In this document: positions 8,475 to 15,273 of the stretch, piece by piece
Layout of the letters: each line of letters opens with the position of its first letter
How positions within the stretch are numbered: the first letter of the stretch is position 1
From: Phycisphaerae bacterium
GTDB taxonomy: Bacteria > Planctomycetota > Phycisphaerae > UBA1845
Length of the DNA stretch: 15,465 bases
Direction of reading: 5' to 3'
NCBI GenBank assembly: GCA_029260155.1
Contig: JAJDDU010000102.1
Span: 1-15,465, forward strand
Made by a program: the position numbers and the translations under genes
The notes under the pieces: generated by a model
What the model was told of the DNA's origin: nothing
What the model saw: the letters and a program-made list of their open reading frames with translations, nothing else
Databases searched by the model: none

Positions 8475-9083
8475 TCACCGACGGTGCTGCGTTAGGCGAC
8501 GGCGCATGTTGGGTAGGTCCAGATCGAATCCCGGAATCGCTTCGCTGGAGAATGAATCGTCCTGGGGCGCGACCTCGGCGTAACGAGCTTGCTGCAATCG
8601 CAGGAACGTCATTGAAGTCTCGATCGGGTCGATGATCCAGTACTCAGCGACACCGAACCGTTGATAGTCGGATCGTTTGGTTTCGGTATCGCATCGTCGT
8701 GATGACGGCGAGATGATTTCTACGACCACGTCCGGAACGACATCGATACGATCATCGACTCCAGCCGCCTTGTCGGAACCGAGGAACGTGACATCGGGAC
8801 GATAGACAAGATCGCCGCCCGATGGTCCGGGTCCGAACAGTACGTCCGCCTCGACATAGACCTCTCCGACCGGGTTTTCGTTCAGGTAGGCGATGATCTC
8901 TGCCGCGATGCGCGCGATGATGCGTTGGTGCAGGGCTGAAGCGCTGGGCGACATGCAGACGACTCCGTCAATGAGTTCGTAGCGTTGGTCAGTTTCGCCG
9001 AGCTTGAAGTACGCGTCGGCGGTCATGCGCACGCCGTGGTAAAATCCCTGGTCCGGGTCGACTTGATCCGCTTTTCTGTGCAT
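8475..9083 (-). CDS. Uma2-family protein (DUF820, PD-(D/E)XK nuclease-like fold)
   Basis: This 202-residue protein has the marks of the Uma2/DUF820 family, which has a restriction-endonuclease-like fold and no settled function. Visible: YELIDGVVCMSPSASALHQ at 35-53 with E36; YRPDVTFL at 94-101 with D97; VVVEIISPSS at 119-128 with E122; and K136, Y140 and EYWIIDP at 147-153. D97, E122 and K136 are spaced like a PD-(D/E)XK active site. The ATG has GGAG 6 bases upstream and a near-perfect extended -10 box. The gene lies on the opposite strand between E2 and E3 of the dehydrogenase complex and has no evident link to either. Uma2 genes occur in many scattered copies in cyanobacteria and planctomycetes, so it is probably a lineage-expanded accessory gene. 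Confidence 0.88.
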   Translation of the reverse strand: MHRKADQVDPDQGFYHGVRMTADAYFKLGETDQRYELIDGVVCMSPSASALHQRIIARIAAEIIAYLNENPVGEVYVEADVLFGPGPSGGDLVYRPDVTFLGSDKAAGVDDRIDVVPDVVVEIISPSSRRCDTETKRSDYQRFGVAEYWIIDPIETSMTFLRLQQARYAEVAPQDDSFSSEAIPGFDLDLPNMRRRLTQHRR

Positions 9084-9089
9084 GGGCGT

Positions 9090-9109
9090 CTCCGCTCGCC
9101 ATTATAGCA
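9090..9109 (-). promoter_or_regulatory. Extended -10 promoter and ribosome binding site of the Uma2-family gene
   Basis: Read on the - strand, TGCTATAAT spans 9109 down to 9101: a consensus TATAAT with the TG extension. No good -35 is seen 16-18 bases further upstream, which fits the extended -10 class. The predicted start of transcription, about 9094, leaves a very short leader that begins with GGAG (9093-9090) ahead of the ATG at 9083. Confidence 0.55.
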
Positions 9110-9167
9110 CGCGAACGTCGCACCGCACGGACTCATTTCAGATTCCTGGGCGACCACCCACACGGTC

Positions 9168-9197
9168 CCGAGCCGCGGGATGAATCCCGCAGCTCGG
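9168..9197. repeat. 30-base imperfect palindrome (REP-like hairpin) upstream of lpdA
   Basis: CCGAGC-C-GCGGGA (9168-9180), loop TGAA, then TCCCGC-A-GCTCGG (9185-9197): 12 base pairs interrupted by one C/A mismatch. No T-run follows on either strand, so it does not look like a simple terminator. It lies in the gap between the divergent Uma2 and lpdA genes. A dispersed REP-type palindrome or an operator are the plausible readings. Confidence 0.7.
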
Positions 9198-9330
9198 AGG
9201 TTTGCGTCCGACGTGTTGTAACGGCGGTTGGCTGTGAGTAGCATTGGCCGCCGGGACATTGGTGTTCGGTGATTTCGCTCGACCCGTGTCGTGCGAGAGA
9301 CAGCTTGCACGCGAAAGGACGCACAGTTTT

Positions 9331-10722
9331 ATGGTCATGGGCGAGTTTTCTCAGGAAAGTGATCTCGTGGTGATCGGCGGAGGGCCGGGCGGCTACTCGG
9401 CTGCTTTTCGCGCTGCGAAGCTCGGCGTTTCGACCACCATCGTAGAAGAGCGAGGCCCGCTTGGCGGCGTCTGTTTGCACTGCGGGTGCATTCCATCCAA
9501 GACGCTGTTGTCCATCGCCGAGATGATTGCGATGGCGGACCACGCCAAGGACTTCGGCCTGTCGTTCGCACCGCCCGAGGTGGACCTCGACGGCGTGCGC
9601 GCGTGGCAGAAAAAGGTCATCGACAAACTGACCCGTGGGTTGGACAGCGTCGCGAAAAAACTGAACATCGAACGCGTCACGGGGCGGGCGGTGTTCGAGA
9701 ATTCGAAAACCATCAGGATCGCCGGTGGCGACGTGGCGCGCATCAAGTTTCGTCGCGCTATCATCTCGACGGGTTCGTCGCCCGTAGTGCTCCGCGGCTT
9801 GCAAATCGACAGCCCGCGCGTGATGGACTCGACCGGCGCCTTGAAACTGGAGGATGTTCCCAAGAGCCTTCTGGTCCTGGGCGGGGGGTATATCGGTCTG
9901 GAATTGGGGCAAGTTTACGCTGGGCTTGGTTCAGCCGTCACCGTGGTCGAGATGATGGACTCTCTGCTGCCGGGGGCGGATGCCGATTTGGCCAAGCCGC
10001 TCGCGAAGCGACTGGGCAAGCGGTTTGCGGAAGTCTGCCTCAAGACGAAGGTCGTCGGAATGACGGACACCGGCAAGGGAGTCAAGGTCGACTTCGAAGG
10101 CGAGCAGGTTCCAAAGAACCAGACCTTTGATCGTGTGCTCGTTGCCGTGGGGCGGCGGCCCAACACCGCCGATCTCGGGCTGGAGAATACCAAGGTTGAA
10201 GTCGAAGGCGGATTCATTAAGGTAGATGACCAGTTCAAGACGGGCGACGCCAGAATCTTCGCCATCGGCGATTGCATCGGGAATCCGATGCTGGCGCACA
10301 AAGCCGTCCACGAGGGGCATGTATGCGGGGAGATCATCGCAGGCAAGGCGTCTGTGTTTGACCGCCGCACCATCCCGGCCGTCATCTTCACCGATCCGGA
10401 GATTGCATGGTGCGGTTTGACCGAAAACGAAGCCAAGGACCGCAAAATCCCGCATGTTGTGAAGAAGATGCAATGGGTCGGCTCTGGGCGCGCCGTTGCC
10501 ATCGGACGGACCGAGGGAATGACCAAGATGCTGTTCGACCCTGACACGCAGCGCGTCTTGGGCGTCGGTATCGTCGGAGCCCATGCCGGCGAGATGATCG
10601 CCGAAGGATGCTTGGCCATCGAGATGGGTGCGGTGGCAACCGACCTCGCCGAGACGGTTCACCCGCACCCGACGCTCAGCGAGACAATCGGCGATGTGGC
10701 GGACATGATGCTGATGCAGTAG
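9331..10722 (+). CDS. lpdA: Dihydrolipoyl dehydrogenase (E3)
   Basis: E3 reoxidises dihydrolipoyl groups of E2 using FAD, a redox disulfide and NAD. I chose ATG 9331 (463 residues), which follows AAAGGA at 9314-9319; the frame is open further upstream but without start support, and ATG 9337 is an alternative. Seen: FAD-binding VVIGGGPGGYSAA at 13-25; redox centre GGVCLHCGCIPSKTLL at 45-60 with the C48/C53 pair; NAD-binding LVLGGGYIGLELG at 181-193; the AIGDC FAD motif; and a dimer-interface C-terminus with HPHPTLSE at 444-451 (H446/E451 catalytic dyad). Odd: an extra Cys at position 51, between the redox pair, where Val, Arg or another residue is usual. It most likely serves the pdhABC complex just upstream, although it is separated by the Uma2 gene and so needs its own promoter. 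tilS follows after 39 bases. Confidence 0.94.
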   Translation: MVMGEFSQESDLVVIGGGPGGYSAAFRAAKLGVSTTIVEERGPLGGVCLHCGCIPSKTLLSIAEMIAMADHAKDFGLSFAPPEVDLDGVRAWQKKVIDKLTRGLDSVAKKLNIERVTGRAVFENSKTIRIAGGDVARIKFRRAIISTGSSPVVLRGLQIDSPRVMDSTGALKLEDVPKSLLVLGGGYIGLELGQVYAGLGSAVTVVEMMDSLLPGADADLAKPLAKRLGKRFAEVCLKTKVVGMTDTGKGVKVDFEGEQVPKNQTFDRVLVAVGRRPNTADLGLENTKVEVEGGFIKVDDQFKTGDARIFAIGDCIGNPMLAHKAVHEGHVCGEIIAGKASVFDRRTIPAVIFTDPEIAWCGLTENEAKDRKIPHVVKKMQWVGSGRAVAIGRTEGMTKMLFDPDTQRVLGVGIVGAHAGEMIAEGCLAIEMGAVATDLAETVHPHPTLSETIGDVADMMLMQ

Positions 10723-10761
10723 GCTTGCGTCCGTCGACAACACCACACGGGGAAGAGTTGA

Positions 10762-12219
10762 ATGCCTTCCGCTTCGCTCATCAAGACTCTTGTTGAACAG
10801 ATCGCAGAGGAAGACCTCTTTCGGCGTGACGAGACGATCGTTGTCGGCGTGTCCGGCGGGGCCGACTCGATGGCGTTGCTGCATGCGCTCTCTGCCCTGA
10901 ACGACGAAGCCGATTTCTCGCTCAAACTGCACGTTGCTCATTTGAATCACCAGTTGCGAGGCGCCGAAGCGGAAAAAGACGCCGCTTTCGTGCAAGGCGC
11001 AGCCGATAGTCTGGGGCTGAGTTCGACAATCGAGAGTCGCGAGATTTCAGAGTCCGCCAGGCAGCAGGGCAAGACGGTCGAAGAGTACGCCCGCCAGCAA
11101 CGTTACTTGTTCATGGAGCGCGAGTGCATCAAGGCTAGCGCGATGGTCGTGGCCATGGCGCACCATGCCGATGACGACGCCGAAACTATTCTGCATCGTG
11201 TGTTACGGGGAACGGGCGTGCGCGGCTTGGCGGGCATTCCGCGATGGCGGGCCATCAGCCCCTTCAGCGAGGTGCAGGTCGTTCGTCCATTCCTTCGCTT
11301 CACCAAGCGGGCGATCCTCGAATTTCTGGGCGAGCGCGGGATTCCCCATCGCGAAGACCGTAGCAACGAGGTCAACGAACCGATGCGGAATCGTATTCGC
11401 AACGTCATTCTCCCCTTGATCGAAGAGCAGGCCAACCCGCAGGTCCGCGAGGCGTTGTTGCGTTTGGCGGAACAGGCCAAGTGGATCGAGGAGTACCTCT
11501 CCCAAACTGCCCAGCGCACGTTCGAGACGCTGATCGTGAGTCACACAGATCAGCAGCTTATTCTCAACGCCGGTTCACTGGTGCGAAAGAACCGCATCAT
11601 TCAGACCGAACTCGTACGCCGATCGATCGAGTCGTTCGAGATGGGCCAGCAGGAGATCGGCTTCGCGCACCTCAAGGCCGTGCTCGATCTTGTGGCTGAC
11701 CCTGGGAGCGGGAAGCAAGTGCATCTGCCCGGCGGTATGTCGGTCAGCAAGATGTACGATCGACTCGTGTTCTCCCTGCCGACCGATGAACCGCGCGAGG
11801 CCATCGCATCTGAGATCGCGGTGCATGTTCCGGGCACAACGCACCTGCCGGTTCGGCGCATTGAGATCGAATGCGAGCTGGTCGATGCCGCACCGGCCGA
11901 CGTCGCGCGTTGGCGGAATCAACCACAGAAAAACGAGGAGTGTGTGGACTTCGATAGCATTCATTTGCCGCTGGTGGTGCGCCCGCGGCGCAGTGGCGAT
12001 CGCTTTTCCCCACTCGGTGCGCCCGGTTCCAAGAAAGTCTCGGAATTCCTGATCGATACAAAGGTCGACCCCGCAGAGCGCGGTCGGGTGGCGGTGTTGT
12101 GCGATCAGTTGGGCCCGATTTGGATCGTCGGTCATCGCTTGGACGAACGCGTCAAACTCACGCTCCAAACACGCAAAGTCTTGCGCCTGCGCGCCCGGCA
12201 ACTCGAAGGCGAACGCTGA
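10762..12219 (+). CDS. tilS: tRNA(Ile)-lysidine synthetase
   Basis: TilS attaches lysine to C34 of the CAU-anticodon isoleucine tRNA with ATP, so that it reads AUA instead of AUG. The 485-residue protein is the long, three-domain form. Seen: PP-loop GVSGGADSMALLHAL at 29-43; HVAHLNHQLRGAEAEKD; GKTVEEYARQQRYLF; HHADDDAETILHRVLRG starting at 134 (the family usually has ADDQAET, here ADDDAET); a central tRNA-binding region; and a C-terminal TilS domain with VRPRRSGDRFSPLGAPGSKK starting at 406 and a late IVGHRLDERVKLT. GGGGAAGAG at 10749-10757 precedes ATG 10762. The short gap suggests co-transcription with lpdA. It converges on fdhD with about 25 bases between the two stops. Confidence 0.94.
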   Translation: MPSASLIKTLVEQIAEEDLFRRDETIVVGVSGGADSMALLHALSALNDEADFSLKLHVAHLNHQLRGAEAEKDAAFVQGAADSLGLSSTIESREISESARQQGKTVEEYARQQRYLFMERECIKASAMVVAMAHHADDDAETILHRVLRGTGVRGLAGIPRWRAISPFSEVQVVRPFLRFTKRAILEFLGERGIPHREDRSNEVNEPMRNRIRNVILPLIEEQANPQVREALLRLAEQAKWIEEYLSQTAQRTFETLIVSHTDQQLILNAGSLVRKNRIIQTELVRRSIESFEMGQQEIGFAHLKAVLDLVADPGSGKQVHLPGGMSVSKMYDRLVFSLPTDEPREAIASEIAVHVPGTTHLPVRRIEIECELVDAAPADVARWRNQPQKNEECVDFDSIHLPLVVRPRRSGDRFSPLGAPGSKKVSEFLIDTKVDPAERGRVAVLCDQLGPIWIVGHRLDERVKLTLQTRKVLRLRARQLEGER

Positions 12220-12230
12220 TCGCCACGATC

Positions 12231-12270
12231 CCAGCTTCTAAGTTCTAAACTCTAGAATCTAGATTCTCAA
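12231..12270. repeat. AT-rich palindromic/repetitive patch at the tilS-fdhD junction
   Basis: In a GC-rich window this 40-base patch is strikingly AT-rich and built of TTCTAA/TCTAG units: TTCTAAGTTCTAAAC followed by the perfect 14-base palindrome AGAATCTAGATTCT at 12254-12267. It begins just where the conserved FdhD sequence ends and supplies the last seven codons and stop of that gene. It could act as a bidirectional terminator stem or be a small dispersed repeat. Confidence 0.6.
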
Positions 12271-13087
12271 TTCGGAAGGGATGTGTGAAGACCGTCGCGC
12301 GATCGTCACGTACGAAACCGCACAGTGTAATGCCGCGACGCTCGGCGACTTCGATGGCCAGTGAGGTCGGCGCGGAGACGCCGGCGACGACTTCCAGCCC
12401 CGCTTGCGCTGCCTTGGCGACCATCTCCAAGCTGATTCGGCCTGACAGCATAGCACCGTGCCCACGCAGCGACCGGCTTTCCAGGAGGCACTTGCCCACG
12501 GCTTTGTCGAGCGCGTTGTGCCGCCCGATGTCCTCGCCCACTGCGACGATCGTACCGTCCGCCGAAAAGATGGCGGCTGCGTGAGTTCCGCCCGTCCGGG
12601 CGAACAGGCCTTGCGCGTCGCGCATCTGTCGCGCGACAGTGCGAAGGGTCGCTGCCTGCATACGCAGTGTGTCCCTGGCATGCCTCAGTCCCTCGACAAG
12701 ACTGGCGATGTTTCGACTGCCGCACATCCCACAGGAACTGGTCACGATCAAGTTCCTGCCACTCGCTATCTGCTCGGGTTCTTCGACGCGGATCGTGACA
12801 ACGTGTGGATTGGCTCGCTGGATTAGCTGGACAACATCAGTGGTGCCGGTGATTACGTCCTCAGCCAACAGAAATCCTACGGCCAATGCGGCAAGATCGG
12901 TCGGCGTGCACATCAACGAGAAGCTACCGACGTCCGCGACGGTGATGGTCACAATATCTTCGACGGCGACCTCGCAATGATCTCGGATCGGCGGACCGCC
13001 AACGGTGCTGACGCGCAGCGGAGCAACATGCACGATCGGAAGCACTGTCTCCGCAGATCTCTCCCCGCCATTGTCGAGATTGAGCAC
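12245..13087 (-). CDS. fdhD: FdhD, formate dehydrogenase sulfurtransferase/accessory protein
   Basis: FdhD moves sulfur from a cysteine desulfurase to the molybdenum (bis-MGD) cofactor so that formate dehydrogenase becomes active. Start is uncertain: GTG at 13087 (280 residues, GGGTGA 7 bases upstream) fits family length; GTG at 13045 (266 residues) is possible; the frame is open to 13429, but that would overlap the STAS gene and adds non-family sequence. With GTG 13087, visible features are MCTPTDLAALAVGFLLAED near residue 60, the CxxC sulfur-carrying pair C119/C122 in SSCGMCGSRN, GGTHAAAIF, VGEDIGRHNALDKAVG, SGRISLEMVAKAAQAG and VSAPTSLAIEVAE, ending GFVRDDRATVFTHPFRI. The last seven residues come from an AT-rich repeat. 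No formate dehydrogenase or cofactor gene is in the window, so it is an orphan here. Confidence 0.9.
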   Translation of the reverse strand: MLNLDNGGERSAETVLPIVHVAPLRVSTVGGPPIRDHCEVAVEDIVTITVADVGSFSLMCTPTDLAALAVGFLLAEDVITGTTDVVQLIQRANPHVVTIRVEEPEQIASGRNLIVTSSCGMCGSRNIASLVEGLRHARDTLRMQAATLRTVARQMRDAQGLFARTGGTHAAAIFSADGTIVAVGEDIGRHNALDKAVGKCLLESRSLRGHGAMLSGRISLEMVAKAAQAGLEVVAGVSAPTSLAIEVAERRGITLCGFVRDDRATVFTHPFRIENLDSRV

Positions 13088-13337
13088 GTCGTCTTCACCC
13101 GTTAGTAGGTCATGGCCTCCGTTGCTACGCGTAGCCCGCAAGTTTATTGTTGCGGTCTGAGAATCGCAATTCCGGCTGCCCGCTACGCTTCGGGGCGTGC
13201 CTTTCGGGGTGGCTTTCTCTGCCCGGACGGGATTCGAGCCCGGCGATTTGGGCGGGCGCGGAAACCGTTGTCGACTTGAGGGGGAAATGCTGCTATCTTT
13301 GGACGCCAAGGACGAACGAGCGCGTAGGAGCAAGCTG
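13088..13337. promoter_or_regulatory. Divergent intergenic region between fdhD and the STAS gene
   Basis: 250 bases between two divergent genes must hold promoters for both. On the + strand, TTGTCG (13268-13273) lies 17 bases before TGCTAT (13291-13296), a weak match to a housekeeping promoter; TAGGAG at 13325-13330 is the STAS ribosome binding site. No good - strand promoter is visible. Open frames run through the region but show no family likeness. Confidence 0.3.
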
Positions 13338-13691
13338 ATGCCGTCGGCGGAACATATTATCGTCACCAAGAACAACGGAATCAACGTCATCGAGTTCAAT
13401 GATCGAAAGATCCTCGATGAACTGGCCATCCGGGAGTTGGGCGAGCAGTTGCAAGATGTGGCGGAGTCGCAGGACGGCGTCCGGATTCTGCTTAACTTTC
13501 AAAACGTCGAGCACCTCTCGTCGGCCGCTTTGGGCATGCTGATCACCTTGGACCAGCGGGTGAAGGAGCGTAAAGGGGCACTCAAGCTCTCCAATATCAA
13601 CCCCCAGATTTACGAAGTCTTCAAGATTACCCGATTAAATAAGTTGTTCGAGATACACGAATCTGCGGCGCGGGCGCTCGGAGCGTTTTGA
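13338..13691 (+). CDS. STAS-domain anti-anti-sigma factor (SpoIIAA/RsbV-like), first copy
   Basis: Small cytosolic STAS protein of 117 residues. ATG 13338 has TAGGAG 7 bases upstream; the longer frame from 13197 or ATG 13287 lacks such support. The STAS fold is seen as an initial strand pair (INVIEF at 15-20), then LLNFQNVEHLSSAALGMLIT at 51-70 (matching LDxxxVxxMDSTGLGxLI of RsbV/SpoIIAA), then GALKLSNINPQIYEVFKITR at 80-99. S62 aligns with the phosphorylated serine; S61 sits next to it where Asp is usual. In this family the unphosphorylated form binds a HATPase kinase and releases its partner. The next gene but for 79 bases is just such a kinase, so the two are likely partners. The sigma factor or other target is not in the window. 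Confidence 0.88.
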   Translation: MPSAEHIIVTKNNGINVIEFNDRKILDELAIRELGEQLQDVAESQDGVRILLNFQNVEHLSSAALGMLITLDQRVKERKGALKLSNINPQIYEVFKITRLNKLFEIHESAARALGAF

Positions 13692-13770
13692 CCAACCCAT
13701 GTCGCACGGTTCGCTCATCCGAGGGGAATGGTAGAGCCGGTCAAGCAGGGGGCGCCGGTGCGTCGGATTC

Positions 13771-14208
13771 ATGACCCAGCCCGATTCTGAACACATTCGA
13801 GACGACAGGTATCGCGCCATCCGCGTCAAGAGCACGCTGGAGGACGCCAAGCTACCGGAGATGGAGATCCTTGCAGACGTGCGCCGCCACCGCTTCTGCG
13901 AGGAGGCGGAGTTTGCCATCAAGCTCGCGCTTGAAGAGGCCATGACCAACGCCGTCAAACATGGCAACTGCAACGACGCGTCCAAGCAGATTACGGTGTA
14001 TTTCTTCGTGGACGATGAGCGCGCGGAGATCATCGTCTGTGACGAAGGCTGTGGATTCGAGCCGGGCGGCGTTCCGGACCCCACAGAAAACGATCGGCTG
14101 ACGCTGCCAAACGGACGCGGCATCATGCTGATGCGTGCCTATATGGATGAAGTCGAGTATCGGTGCAACGGTCGAGAAGTCTGCCTGGTCAAGCTAAACA
14201 AAAGGTAA
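13771..14208 (+). CDS. Anti-sigma-factor-like HATPase kinase (SpoIIAB/RsbW type)
   Basis: 145-residue GHKL-type ATPase. N box LALEEAMTNAVKHGN at 52-66 (E56, N60), G1 box CDEGCGFEP at 90-98, and G2 box NGRGIMLMRAYMDEVEY at 114-130 are all intact. Such proteins phosphorylate a serine on STAS partners and hold a sigma factor or another regulator in check. ATG 13771 is the only start in the frame, since a TAG occurs at 13732; its ribosome binding site is poor (AGGGGG lies about 18 bases away). The following STAS gene begins 8 bases after this stop, with AAAGG inside the end of this gene, so translation is probably coupled. In planctomycetes, stand-alone copies of this family are often found with STAS genes; what they regulate is not fixed. 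Confidence 0.88.
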   Translation: MTQPDSEHIRDDRYRAIRVKSTLEDAKLPEMEILADVRRHRFCEEAEFAIKLALEEAMTNAVKHGNCNDASKQITVYFFVDDERAEIIVCDEGCGFEPGGVPDPTENDRLTLPNGRGIMLMRAYMDEVEYRCNGREVCLVKLNKR

Positions 14209-14216
14209 ACAAAGCC

Positions 14217-14567
14217 ATGCAAGCAACAGACACGCTGAGTGTTGACGTCGCCCAAGGTGATCAGAGTGTGGTGATTACGCCCGTCGGAACCGCATCGATG
14301 GACCTGTACGAAGGGCTCGCCGCAGCACTCGTGAAAGCTTGCGAATTGAAGCCGCCCGTGCTGGTGATCGATCTGGAGAAGCTGGATTTCATCTGCTCGC
14401 TGGGCCTGGGCTGTCTCGTGGTGGCCCACGTTCGGGTGCGAAGGTATGGCGGAAAGATGACGCTGGCCAATCCCACCGCGCCCATTCGCGACATGTTGGC
14501 AGCGACGAAGCTCGCTACGCTCATGCCTATCTACGATTCCACCGAAGACGCGCTGGCCGCCGGTTGA
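14217..14567 (+). CDS. STAS-domain anti-anti-sigma factor, second copy
   Basis: 116 residues from ATG 14217, with AAAGG at 14201-14205 inside the 3' end of the kinase gene. The core LVIDLEKLDFICSLGLGCLV at 49-68 fits the STAS phosphorylation region; S61 aligns with the phosphoacceptor serine, preceded by Cys where Asp is common. GGKMTLANPTAPIRDMLAAT at 78-97 matches the last strand and helix. It differs clearly from the first STAS protein in the same cluster, so the two are not a recent duplication. It probably competes for, or is phosphorylated by, the HATPase encoded directly upstream. Confidence 0.87.
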   Translation: MQATDTLSVDVAQGDQSVVITPVGTASMDLYEGLAAALVKACELKPPVLVIDLEKLDFICSLGLGCLVVAHVRVRRYGGKMTLANPTAPIRDMLAATKLATLMPIYDSTEDALAAG

Positions 14568-14574
14568 CTGTGCT

Positions 14575-14591
14575 CGTGTGAGTGTCACACG
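14575..14591. terminator. Hairpin at a convergent gene junction (possible bidirectional terminator)
   Basis: CGTGTGA (14575-14581), loop GTG, TCACACG (14585-14591): a perfect 7-base-pair stem directly between the ends of the second STAS gene and the convergent - strand gene. An alternative pairing GTGTC (14582-14586) with GACAC (14594-14598) overlaps it. No T-tract follows, so termination function is a guess from position. Confidence 0.35.
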
Positions 14592-15109
14592 GCGACACTT
14601 GCGGCGCCAAGGGCTCGCCGGACGATCGCGGATCGCTGTGCGCCGTGTTGCCCGACCCCGAGTTCCAGCGCCGCGCCGGCCTCTGCATCGATTTGCCCGA
14701 GGTGTCGGTTGATCGCCAGACCGTCGACTTCCTCGTTCTCGGCCGGAAGCTCTGACGAGCTGAACCCGCCCATCAGCGTAAATGACTCGTACCGAACCCC
14801 CTCGTCGGCGGCCAGCTCCACCGCTGACCGATCCCAGTCGTCCAGCGACAGCGCCCCGGAGTTGACGGCCTCGCGCATGGCCATGAACTCCTCGGCAAGC
14901 GTCGGAACCTTCAACGCGGTCCCGCCGCAAATCGTGACGAACAGATGAGACCGTCTGGGCAGACCGTTCTTGGCCCGGTGGCGATTCTCCAATATCTGCT
15001 TGGCGATGGTCGGGAGTCTGAACTCGGCACCGCCGAAGATTACCACGCAGATTTTCTCGCCGGCGGTGAGTTCCCCGTCCCGGCCACCCATGATGCAGAA
15101 GTGAAACAT
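14585..15109 (-). CDS. Small GG-repeat protein, possibly LiaF-like (cell-envelope-response type)
   Basis: 174 residues, start ATG at 15109 with AAAGG 7 bases upstream on the - strand. There is no signal peptide and no clear membrane span. The protein shows four short hydrophobic-strand-plus-GG units: FCIMGG (4-9), VVIFGGAEFRLPT (22-34), VTICGGTALKVPT (58-70) and FTLMGGFSS (110-118). The middle two are alike over 13 positions, an internal repeat. Between them lie helical charged stretches, and 79-100 (REAVNSGALSLDDWDRSAVE) resembles a short SHOCT/DUF1707-type helical hairpin. Strand-GG repeats of this kind are a feature I associate with the C-terminal domain of LiaF-type cell-envelope stress proteins, but this is weak family evidence. 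The last 45 residues are low in recognisable features. It converges on the partner-switching cluster. Confidence 0.65.
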   Translation of the reverse strand: MFHFCIMGGRDGELTAGEKICVVIFGGAEFRLPTIAKQILENRHRAKNGLPRRSHLFVTICGGTALKVPTLAEEFMAMREAVNSGALSLDDWDRSAVELAADEGVRYESFTLMGGFSSSELPAENEEVDGLAINRHLGQIDAEAGAALELGVGQHGAQRSAIVRRALGAASVAV

Positions 15110-15239
15110 CGAACACCTTTCGCCGCTGAACCCGTTTTCGGATGCACTCTCTGGTCGTATTCGCGGGTCGGCCCGCAGTATTCCAGACGCCGGGCGACGT
15201 TAGAGTACGGCCGAATGGTGTATGGTGCACCCCAAAACG

Positions 15240-15271
15240 GGCGGCTCGGGAGCACCTGCTCGAACGCCGCC
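15240..15271. repeat. GC-rich inverted repeat 1 of the right-end region
   Basis: GGCGGC (15240-15245) pairs with GCCGCC (15266-15271); inside it GAGC (15250-15253) pairs with GCTC (15258-15261) around an ACCT loop. Function is unknown. Confidence 0.5.
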
Positions 15272-15273
15272 GA

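Noticed and set aside
8476..8486. Palindrome CACCGACGGTG at the pdhC-Uma2 junction as terminator
   Set aside because: The arms are separated by a single base, so no stable hairpin can form, and no T-run follows.
8474..9130. Similar short sequences flanking the Uma2 gene (GTCACCGACGG and GTCGCACCGCACGG), possible insertion target duplication
   Set aside because: The match is imperfect and short, and such strings are expected by chance in GC-rich DNA; no transposase or terminal inverted repeats are present.
13225..13255. tRNA T-arm-like stretch (GGGATTCGAGCCC)
   Set aside because: The sequence resembles a T-loop, but the stem does not pair in the right register and no D-arm, anticodon arm or acceptor stem can be found around it.
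13088..13429. N-terminal extension of FdhD up to position 13429
   Set aside because: It would overlap the STAS gene on the other strand, adds over 110 residues without family likeness, and has no ribosome binding site support.
13728..13790. 20-codon open frame that overlaps the start of the HATPase gene, possible leader peptide
   Set aside because: Its GAGGGG ribosome site ends only one base before the ATG, too close for normal use, and the peptide has no recognisable feature.
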